DNA of 7,284 bases from contig PEWW01000182.1 of the NCBI GenBank assembly GCA_002779345.1, positions 1-7,284 of the forward strand, given 5' to 3'. The translations under genes and the position numbers were made by a program. This DNA comes from Candidatus Omnitrophica bacterium CG07_land_8_20_14_0_80_50_8. Its GTDB lineage: Bacteria; Omnitrophota; Gorgyraeia; 2-02-FULL-51-18. Below the pieces are notes generated by a model. The model saw only the letters and a program-made list of their open reading frames with translations. It searched no databases and was not told the DNA's origin. Shown in pieces: positions 1 to 4,820 of the stretch (position 1 is its first letter; the number at the start of each line of letters is the position of its first letter).

Positions 1-21
1 GTTTTTCTTTGGAATCCATCC

Positions 22-747
22 ATGAAAAGATCAACCCTTGCAAAATTCACGCTTTTGATCCCCGTCTTTTTTTTGGGATATTGTCTGACAGAATTGTCTT
101 TCGCGGATGAAATTGACCAGGATCGTACCATCGGCCGGGCGAGGGACGTGTTGAAGGAGATCATGGCGACTCCCGACCAAAGTATTCCTCAGGAGCTTTT
201 GGCGAAATGCAAGGCGATCGCCATTTATCCTTCCGTGGTGAAGGGCGGATTTTTGATCGGGGGACGTTTTGGCAAGGGCGTTGTGCTCAAACGCGATAAA
301 AAGACAGGAGACTGGGGACCCGTTTCATTCTCCACGATCTTTGGGTTGAACGCGGGCCTGCAAGCGGGCATTCAGGCGACGGATCTGGTCCTTATCATCA
401 CCAATAACCGTGGGTTGGAAAGTTTACTTAACAGCCAATTTACCTTGGGGGCGGATCTGGCCGTTTCTATGGGTCCTGTCGGCAGAACCTCAGAAATATC
501 CACTGACTTTTTCTTAAGGTCCATGATCTTGTCTTACTCCAGAAGCCACGGCCTGTTTGCGGGTGTCGCCCTGAACGGGGCGATCGTTTCTCCGGATCAT
601 GGCGCTAACAGCTCCTATTATGGGAAGGCGGTGACACCGACTGAAATTTTGATGAACGGCAGTGAGCCGATCAAACCATCCTCAAAAGAATTAATTAACG
701 TACTGACCCAATATTCCGCTCCGCGGGAGAAACGTCCCAAGAAGTAG
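22..747 (+). CDS. Exported SYLF/Ysc84-domain (lipid-binding family) protein
   Basis: The 241-residue product begins with a basic stretch and a hydrophobic segment (residues about 8-26) ending SFA|DE, a plausible Sec signal peptide cleaved near residue 28. FLGYC at 17-21 is not a good lipobox because Tyr precedes Cys, so a lipoprotein is unlikely. Residues about 60-205 match the SYLF (DUF500/Ysc84) family: AKCKAIAIYP at 61-70, the glycine-rich KGGFLIGGRFGKG at 74-86, WGPVSF at 98-103, and a C-terminal SHGLFAGVALNG segment at 175-186. Eukaryotic SYLF domains bind phosphoinositides and actin; the role of bacterial exported forms is poorly known, so envelope or periplasmic lipid binding is only inferred. 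The ATG at 22 has a weak TGGA upstream. The frame stays open to the window edge, but the signal peptide supports this start. It lies 491 bp before hoxE and is probably a separate transcription unit. Confidence 0.88.
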   Translation: MKRSTLAKFTLLIPVFFLGYCLTELSFADEIDQDRTIGRARDVLKEIMATPDQSIPQELLAKCKAIAIYPSVVKGGFLIGGRFGKGVVLKRDKKTGDWGPVSFSTIFGLNAGLQAGIQATDLVLIITNNRGLESLLNSQFTLGADLAVSMGPVGRTSEISTDFFLRSMILSYSRSHGLFAGVALNGAIVSPDHGANSSYYGKAVTPTEILMNGSEPIKPSSKELINVLTQYSAPREKRPKK

Positions 748-782
748 ATGGACCCATTGACTGGATCGCGTTCGTCACGGAA

Positions 783-890
783 TCGTGTTTTGTCTCGCCT
801 TGTTTCTCGGATCAGGACGCATGATTTTTCCTTCCACGTCAAAGTCATAACGTGTCAACGATCCTTGAAACAAGGCGAGCCAAAACACGA
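783..890. repeat. Long imperfect palindrome (hairpin 1)
   Basis: Arms 783-806 and 867-890 are inverted repeats matching at 23 of 24 positions; the mismatch is 793 against 880. Pairing continues inward: 809-813 with 860-864 (GGATC/GATCC), 816-820 with 852-856 (one G-U), and 821-828 with 841-848 (one G-U). This leaves a 12-nt loop at 829-840. The segment can therefore fold as one rod of about 108 nt as RNA or single-stranded DNA. There is no T-run after it, so it is not a standard terminator. It could be a remnant of a small palindromic mobile element, a structural RNA or a processing site. The pairing was read by eye; function is unknown. Confidence 0.75.
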
Positions 891-905
891 ACGTTTGACA
901 ATTGG

Positions 906-1082
906 ACGAGAATTGTTTTGAAGGCCCCTTGTCGCCGCTATGGTTTCGACATAAGCCGCAAGGGATGCGGCTAAACGGCAAAAACAGCAAATGAATGCAC
1001 ACAACACCTTTTGCCGTTTAGCCGAGGGTTCCCGCGGTTTATGGAGAAACCATGCGACTGGGGCCTTCAAAACAATTCTCGT
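906..1082. repeat. Very long imperfect palindrome (hairpin 2), MITE-like
   Basis: The outer arms 906-928 and 1060-1082 are a perfect 23-bp inverted repeat. Inside, 931-935 pairs with 1054-1058, 940-947 with 1046-1053, 950-959 with 1034-1043 (one G-U), 962-964 with 1031-1033, and 968-983 with 1009-1024 (16 bp, perfect). That totals about 65 pairs around a 25-nt loop at 984-1008. The octamer ATTGGACG occurs at 901-908 and again at 1086-1093, bracketing the palindrome, as a target-site duplication would; it overlaps the left arm by 3 bp. With no reading frame of substance inside, this fits a non-autonomous palindromic element. A structured non-coding RNA is the alternative. It begins only 15 nt after hairpin 1. 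Confidence 0.7.
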
Positions 1083-1144
1083 GCCATTGGACGCGTTGGA
1101 TTTGAATTATAAATATTATTTATATAGCCAATAAAATAATAAAT

Positions 1145-1174
1145 TTACTATATGGTCTACGTTTCGTGTATCAT
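1145..1174 (+). promoter_or_regulatory. Candidate sigma-70-type promoter for the hox operon
   Basis: TTACTA at 1145-1150 and TATCAT at 1169-1174 lie 18 nt apart at the downstream edge of an AT-rich tract. They match the -35 and -10 consensus at about 4 and 5 of 6 positions. Transcription would start near 1180-1182, giving a leader of about 58 nt before hoxE. Other AT-rich hexamers occur upstream (for example TATATA at 1121-1126), so the choice is uncertain. No -24/-12 sigma-54 pattern was seen. Confidence 0.3.
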
Positions 1175-1177
1175 TGA

Positions 1178-1188
1178 GTGAATTTCAC
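1178..1188. promoter_or_regulatory. Perfect 11-bp palindrome, possible operator
   Basis: GTGAATTTCAC is a perfect inverted repeat (GTGAA-T-TTCAC) at or next to the predicted transcription start. The half-site resembles the TGTGA/TCACA half-sites of the Crp/Fnr family, but the spacing is too short for a standard site (1 nt between arms here). A repressor operator is the simplest reading of its position. Which protein binds it, if any, cannot be told from sequence. Confidence 0.3.
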
Positions 1189-1198
1189 GGTCGTGTCC

Positions 1199-1208
1199 GG
1201 GACGTCCC
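1199..1208. promoter_or_regulatory. Perfect 10-bp palindrome GGGACGTCCC in the hoxE leader
   Basis: GGGACGTCCC is self-complementary and sits 20 nt before the hoxE Shine-Dalgarno. CACG (1186-1189) and CGTG (1192-1195) form another small inverted repeat just upstream. These could be protein-binding sites or local leader structure. They may equally be chance in GC-rich sequence. Confidence 0.2.
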
Positions 1209-1227
1209 GCGCGCATTTATCAATGTT

Positions 1228-1232
1228 AGGAG
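1228..1232 (+). promoter_or_regulatory. hoxE ribosome binding site
   Basis: AGGAG lies 6 nt before the ATG at 1239. A second ATG at 1234 is only 1 nt from this site and opens a two-codon frame that stops at once, so 1239 is the start. Confidence 0.7.
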
Positions 1233-1238
1233 TATGGA

Positions 1239-1751
1239 ATGAGCTCCGGTCTAAATCGTTTAACTGACTTGGAAAAGCCGGCGACAGAAGATGCGCGGCT
1301 CAAACGCATTCAAACCGCTTTGAAACGTTACGATGCGCGCCCGGACGCGTTGATCGAGATCTTGCATATCGTCGAGGAATCCTACGGGTACGTTCCGCTG
1401 TGGATGATGGCCCTTTTGGCCAAAGAGATGAAGGTCCCCCCAAGCCGGATCTATGGTGTCGTCACTTTTTACCATTTCTTTTCCCTGAAACCCAAAGGCG
1501 AACATACCTGCGTCGTTTGTACCGGGACCGCCTGCCATGTGAGAGGATCACAACGGGTTTTGAACGACATCGAGGATGAGTTCTCGGTCCGGGCGGGGGA
1601 AACGACTCCCGACGGCAAGCTGGGTTTGCAGACGGCCCGTTGTTTGGGCTGCTGCAGTTTGGGCCCTGTGACGGTGATAGACAATGAGATCATACCGAAA
1701 TCAGAGCCTGAGAAAATAGTCGCTTTGATCCACGAAAAGGCTGGAATTTAA
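1239..1751 (+). CDS. hoxE: NAD-reducing [NiFe]-hydrogenase, HoxE diaphorase subunit (NuoE-like)
   Basis: The 170-residue product belongs to the thioredoxin-like [2Fe-2S] family of the 24-kDa complex I subunit (NuoE/HoxE). The helical N-terminal region contains a PDALIEILHIVEESYGYVP segment (35-53) and IYGVVTFYHFF (71-81), both typical of the family. The four cluster ligands are visible as C94-x4-C99 and C135-x3-C139; C138 sits where many relatives have Ala, giving CLGCC. Length is normal for a stand-alone HoxE. The protein should pass electrons within the HoxEFU diaphorase module, together with HoxF encoded 3 nt downstream. NuoE alone looks much the same, but the hoxY/hoxH context decides for HoxE. 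It is the first gene of the operon. Confidence 0.93.
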   Translation: MSSGLNRLTDLEKPATEDARLKRIQTALKRYDARPDALIEILHIVEESYGYVPLWMMALLAKEMKVPPSRIYGVVTFYHFFSLKPKGEHTCVVCTGTACHVRGSQRVLNDIEDEFSVRAGETTPDGKLGLQTARCLGCCSLGPVTVIDNEIIPKSEPEKIVALIHEKAGI

Positions 1752-1754
1752 TTT

Positions 1755-3455
1755 ATGAATTTACAGCAGTTGAACCAGATTTCGGAAAGCGTCCAGGAAA
1801 AACATGGGTCATGTCTGAAAAGGGTGGGCGTTTGTTGCGGGGCGGGGTGCATCTCATCGGGCAGCACGGCAGTGGTGGATTCTTTGAAGAGCGCGGTGAA
1901 GGCCAAGGGGCTGGAAGACAAGGTTGAAATTTTTCCGACCGGGTGTATGGGCGCCTGCAATCAAGGTCCGCTGGTGAAGGTCGATACGTTCAATGAGACC
2001 ATATACCAGAAGGTGGATGCCGAAAATGCCGTCCAGATCATCGAACAGCATGTGCTTCAGGACCAGGTGATCCCGTCAATGCTGCTTTTTTCGGATTCGG
2101 ATCCCGAGCCAAAAGTCAGGGCTGACGAAAATTCTTTTTTTCAGAAACAAGTCAAAGTAGTTTTGGAGAACTGCGGTTTGGTCAATCCCGAAAGCATTGA
2201 AGAGGCCATTCACGCGGGGTCCTACATGGCTCTTCATAAGGTGTTGACCTCGATGAAACAGGAAGAAGTCATCTATGAAATTAAGAAAAGCGGCCTTCGC
2301 GGCCGCGGCGGCGCCGGTTATTTGACGGGCCTCAAGTGGGGCATTGTTGCCAAATTCCAGAACGCGATCAAATACGTGGTTTGCAACGGCGACGAAGGCG
2401 ATCCCGGCGCGTTCATGGACCGCAGCGTGTTAGAGGGAGACCCTCACCGTGTTTTGGAAGGCATGCTCATCGGAGGCTATGCGGTCGGCGCCGGCAAAGG
2501 GTATCTTTACGTTCGCGCCGAATATCCTCTGGCGATCAAACGCTTCGAGCAGGCGGTTAAACAAGCCAGAAGTTTTGGATTTTTAGGGAAAAATATTTTT
2601 GAAACGAATTTTGAATTTGATGTGGAAATTCGCGTGGGGGCGGGAGCCTTTGTATGCGGAGAGGAAACGGCGTTGGTTGCTTCTATCGAGGGAAAGCGGG
2701 GCGTTCCCAGACCCCGGCCTCCGTATCCCGCCGAATCCGGGCTGTGGGGCAAACCGACGTTGATCAACAACGTGGAAACCTTTGCGAATGTTCCGCCGAT
2801 CATTCTTTCCGGGCACCACTGGTTTTCCAAGATTGGGACTTCGAAAAGCACAGGGACCAAGGTGTTCGCGCTTACAGGAAAAATTAATCACACAGGACTC
2901 ATCGAAGTGCCGATGGGAACCACTTTAAGGGAAATAATTTTTGAGTTAGGCGGAGGCGTTCCCGAAGGCAAACGTTTTAAGGCGGCTCAAACCGGCGGAC
3001 CTTCCGGCGGATGTATTCCCGCGCAGTTCCTGGATACTAAAGTAGATTATGAAAACCTGGTGAGCTTGGGGTCTATCATGGGTTCGGGCGGATTGATCGT
3101 AATGGATGAGTCGTCTTGTATGGTGGAAGTAGCCAGATACTTTATGGAATTTTGCATGGATGAATCCTGCGGCAAATGCGTTCCCTGCCGGGTAGGCACC
3201 AAACAAATGCATGATCTCTTAAATAAGATCTGTCAGGGAGAAGCCGCCTCTTCGGATCTCGAGCTCTTGGAAGCACTGGCTCCGATGGTTAAGGAGACAA
3301 GTCTCTGCGGATTGGGAATGACGGCGCCCAACCCTTTGTTAAGTACCTTGCGCTATTTTAGGGAGGAATACCGGGCTCATATTATTGAAAAGCGCTGCCC
3401 GGCCGGAGTGTGTAAAATGAAAACAGCGCAAAATAAAAAAAAGGCGCGCGTATGA
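1755..3455 (+). CDS. hoxF: NAD-reducing [NiFe]-hydrogenase, HoxF diaphorase subunit (NuoF-like, FMN/NAD(H)-binding)
   Basis: The 566-residue product starts with a thioredoxin-like [2Fe-2S] domain (about 20-100; C27/C28, C32, C64, C68 in a CxxxxC...CMGAC arrangement). The NuoF core follows. GLRGRGGAGYLTGLKW at 180-195 and NGDEGDPGAF at 211-220 form the FMN/NAD(H) site, and GAGAFVCGEETAL at 295-307 is also typical. The C-terminal SLBB and [4Fe-4S] region has C472-x2-C475-x2-C478 and C518. HoxF oxidises or reduces NAD(H) at FMN and exchanges electrons with HoxU. The extreme C-terminus contains CPAGVCK (548-554), which in HydB/HndC-type relatives precedes two extra ferredoxin clusters; here it ends in a short lysine-rich tail. 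The ATG is 3 nt after the hoxE stop with only a weak TGGA, suggesting translational coupling. The stop overlaps hoxU by 4 nt. Confidence 0.95.
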   Translation: MNLQQLNQISESVQEKHGSCLKRVGVCCGAGCISSGSTAVVDSLKSAVKAKGLEDKVEIFPTGCMGACNQGPLVKVDTFNETIYQKVDAENAVQIIEQHVLQDQVIPSMLLFSDSDPEPKVRADENSFFQKQVKVVLENCGLVNPESIEEAIHAGSYMALHKVLTSMKQEEVIYEIKKSGLRGRGGAGYLTGLKWGIVAKFQNAIKYVVCNGDEGDPGAFMDRSVLEGDPHRVLEGMLIGGYAVGAGKGYLYVRAEYPLAIKRFEQAVKQARSFGFLGKNIFETNFEFDVEIRVGAGAFVCGEETALVASIEGKRGVPRPRPPYPAESGLWGKPTLINNVETFANVPPIILSGHHWFSKIGTSKSTGTKVFALTGKINHTGLIEVPMGTTLREIIFELGGGVPEGKRFKAAQTGGPSGGCIPAQFLDTKVDYENLVSLGSIMGSGGLIVMDESSCMVEVARYFMEFCMDESCGKCVPCRVGTKQMHDLLNKICQGEAASSDLELLEALAPMVKETSLCGLGMTAPNPLLSTLRYFREEYRAHIIEKRCPAGVCKMKTAQNKKKARV

Positions 3456-4162
3456 ATGCTTCTTTTACGATCACTATTGACAACCAGTCGGTTGAGGCTA
3501 CCCCGGGTGAGAGCCTCTTAGAGGTTTGTCGTAAGGCAAATATCCCGCTTCCGGTGATGTGTGATTTTAAGGGTTTAAGTCCCGTGGGCGCTTGCCGTCT
3601 GTGTCTGGTGGAGATAGAGGGTGTTCCTAAACTTTTACCTGCCTGTACAACGCTGGTGGCCCCCAACCAAGCGGTGCATACCCAAAGCGATAAATTACGC
3701 AAATACCGGCGCATGATTATCGAACTCATATTCTCGGAGCGCAATCATATTTGCGCGATTTGCGTGGCCAATAATAATTGTGAATTGCAGAAAATGGCTT
3801 ATGAACTGGGAATGGATCATGTGCGTTTTCCTTACCTCACCCCGGTCTGCGAAGTGGACGCCTCTCATGAAAAATACGTGATGGACCACAACCGGTGCAT
3901 TCTTTGCACCCGTTGCGTGCGCGTCTGCTCGGAGATAGAGGGTGCCATGACACGCGATGTCATGGGGCGCGGGTTTGATGCAAGGATCATCACTGAATTT
4001 AAACAACCCTGGGGCGACTCGACCGGCTGTACGTCTTGCGGAAAATGCGTGCAGGTATGTCCCACGGGCGCTTTGACGCCTAACGACGCGGCGCAGGGCC
4101 GGCTTAAGAAAAATCCGGAACTGGTCGCTCTACTTATTGAAAAACGAGAGGCGAAGCCGTGA
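3452..4162 (+). CDS. hoxU: NAD-reducing [NiFe]-hydrogenase, HoxU diaphorase subunit (NuoG N-terminal-like)
   Basis: The 236-residue product is an iron-sulfur wire protein matching the N-terminal part of NuoG. In order it shows a plant-type [2Fe-2S] domain with C37, C48, C51 and C65. Next is a His/Cys [4Fe-4S] motif (H99, C101, C104, C110 in HICAICVANNNCELQ), and then two ferredoxin-type clusters, C149/C152/C155/C159 and C193/C196/C199/C203, the last followed by the usual Pro. Length fits HoxU. It should carry electrons between HoxF and the HoxY/HoxH hydrogenase module. Translation begins at the ATG overlapping the hoxF stop (ATGA), which implies coupling. Its stop codon is followed at once by a large RNA-type inverted repeat that separates it from hoxY. 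Confidence 0.94.
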   Translation: MNASFTITIDNQSVEATPGESLLEVCRKANIPLPVMCDFKGLSPVGACRLCLVEIEGVPKLLPACTTLVAPNQAVHTQSDKLRKYRRMIIELIFSERNHICAICVANNNCELQKMAYELGMDHVRFPYLTPVCEVDASHEKYVMDHNRCILCTRCVRVCSEIEGAMTRDVMGRGFDARIITEFKQPWGDSTGCTSCGKCVQVCPTGALTPNDAAQGRLKKNPELVALLIEKREAKP

Positions 4163-4284
4163 CCTCACCGCCTCCTTTCTGCCAAAATGGCAATGGCGCG
4201 CTTCTCGCGCCGAGATGCCATGGGCATAATTCTAAGTACAAAGACATGGGTCGAGTTGCGGCATCTCTAAAGGAGGCGGTGGGG
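4163..4284 (+). promoter_or_regulatory. Predicted four-way-junction RNA structure sequestering the hoxY start
   Basis: Positions 4163-4178 pair with 4269-4284 in a 16-bp stem with a single G-U (4165/4282). It runs from the base after the hoxU stop to the first base of the hoxY GTG. The interior folds into stem A, 4180-4184 with 4188-4192 (3-nt loop); stem B, 4195-4200 with 4206-4211 (GGCGCG/CGCGCC, 5-nt loop); and stem C, 4212-4219 with 4260-4267 (8 bp, loop of about 40 nt). Only 4179, 4193-4194 and 4268 stay unpaired at the junction. An alternative for A/B/C pairs TGGCA 4188-4192 with TGCCA 4216-4220. No known riboswitch class was recognised. TGA flanks both sides (4160-4162, 4285-4287), so an inserted palindromic element is also possible. 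Confidence 0.6.
4269..4276 (+). promoter_or_regulatory. Strong but sequestered hoxY ribosome binding site
   Basis: AAAGGAGG is a near-ideal Shine-Dalgarno, 7 nt before the GTG at 4284, and it fixes the hoxY start. All eight bases are paired to 4171-4178 in the predicted stem, so hoxY should be translated poorly unless the stem is opened, for example by ribosomes finishing hoxU, a ligand, a protein or RNA processing. Confidence 0.7.
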
Positions 4285-4820
4285 TGAAGAAGAAAATCGG
4301 GACCGTATGGCTGGGAGGTTGTTCGGGGTGTCATATGTCTCTGTTGGATATCGATGAACGAATTCTTGACGTAGCGGCTCTGGCGGACATCGTCAAAAGT
4401 CCGGTGGTCGATAGCAAGGAATTTCCTGACGTGGATGTGGCAATCGTGGAAGGCGCGATCATCACCGACCAACATTTGACGGAGGTTCGGCACATTCGAG
4501 CGCATTCAAAGATCTTGATCGCGTTGGGTAATTGCGCGGTGACTGCCAATGTTCCAGCTTACCGTAACCGTGTGACCAAAGAAGAGGCCTTGAAGTGCGC
4601 GTATGTCGATGCCTCGAGCAATGACAGTGCCGGTCAAATGCCCGATTCGCCCGAGCTTGGTAAACTATTGGATCGCGTACGGCCGCTTCATGAGGCGGTC
4701 AAAGTGGATTACTATATTCCCGGGTGTCCGCCGTCAGCGGATCTGATTTTTTATGTACTGTCAGAACTTTTGAACGGAAGAACACCGAACCTGGATAAGG
4801 AGAAATTGAAGTATGGCTGA
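4284..4820 (+). CDS. hoxY: NAD-reducing [NiFe]-hydrogenase small subunit HoxY
   Basis: The 178-residue product is the short small subunit typical of group 3 hydrogenases. It lacks the Tat signal and the extra C-terminal clusters of membrane-bound enzymes. Proximal [4Fe-4S] ligands are visible as C13-x2-C16 (GGCSGCHMS), C84 (LGNCAV) and C148 (PGCPPS). The VEGAI segment at 55-59 is also typical. It should pair with HoxH and relay electrons from the Ni-Fe site to HoxU. The start is GTG; the in-frame ATG upstream (4215) meets a stop within five codons, and starting at the next internal ATG (codon 18) would delete the first two cluster cysteines. It is the only gene here preceded by a structured intergenic gap, and it overlaps hoxH by 8 nt. 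Confidence 0.94.
   Translation: MKKKIGTVWLGGCSGCHMSLLDIDERILDVAALADIVKSPVVDSKEFPDVDVAIVEGAIITDQHLTEVRHIRAHSKILIALGNCAVTANVPAYRNRVTKEEALKCAYVDASSNDSAGQMPDSPELGKLLDRVRPLHEAVKVDYYIPGCPPSADLIFYVLSELLNGRTPNLDKEKLKYG
4797..4802 (+). promoter_or_regulatory. hoxH ribosome binding site inside hoxY
   Basis: AAGGAG lies 10 nt before the hoxH ATG at 4813, within the last codons of hoxY. It supports this start and suggests direct as well as coupled initiation. Confidence 0.6.

Larger units (their letters stand above)
748..1238. other. Intergenic region with structured repeats and the hox leader
   Basis: No convincing protein gene lies in this 491-bp stretch. The first two thirds is dominated by two long inverted repeats, listed separately. 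Positions 1101-1157 are strongly AT-rich, and the last 60 bp hold candidate promoter and operator sequences for the hox operon. No classical intrinsic terminator (GC stem followed by a run of T) follows the SYLF gene, although the long hairpins could insulate the two units. Minus-strand open frames here only run through the palindromes and show no recognisable motif. Confidence 0.7.

Noticed and set aside
22..84. SYLF protein as a lipoprotein
   Set aside because: FLGYC has Tyr rather than Gly, Ala or Ser before Cys, and a clear SFA|DE signal peptidase I site follows.
783..890. Hairpin 1 as an intrinsic terminator of the SYLF gene
   Set aside because: The stem is far longer than normal, is AT/GC mixed and has no T-run after either arm on either strand.
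855..1070. Minus-strand open frames in the intergenic palindromes (about 71-75 codons)
   Set aside because: They run through the two hairpins, overlap each other in different frames and show no protein motif or good ribosome site; palindromic DNA keeps frames open by chance.
901..1101. Integron attC site, suggested by a hairpin followed by GTTGGAT near 1095
   Set aside because: No matching RYYYAAC partner at the other end, no extrahelical-base pattern, no cassette gene or integrase, and the stem is too long and too perfect.
1234..1242. Two-codon upstream frame (ATG GAA TGA) overlapping the hoxE start
   Set aside because: The Shine-Dalgarno is only 1 nt from this ATG, too close for initiation; it is likely a coincidence.
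2507..2891. Long minus-strand open frames within hoxF (over 100 codons)
   Set aside because: They lie opposite conserved NuoF motifs in the true frame and have no recognisable domain, so they are frame shadows.
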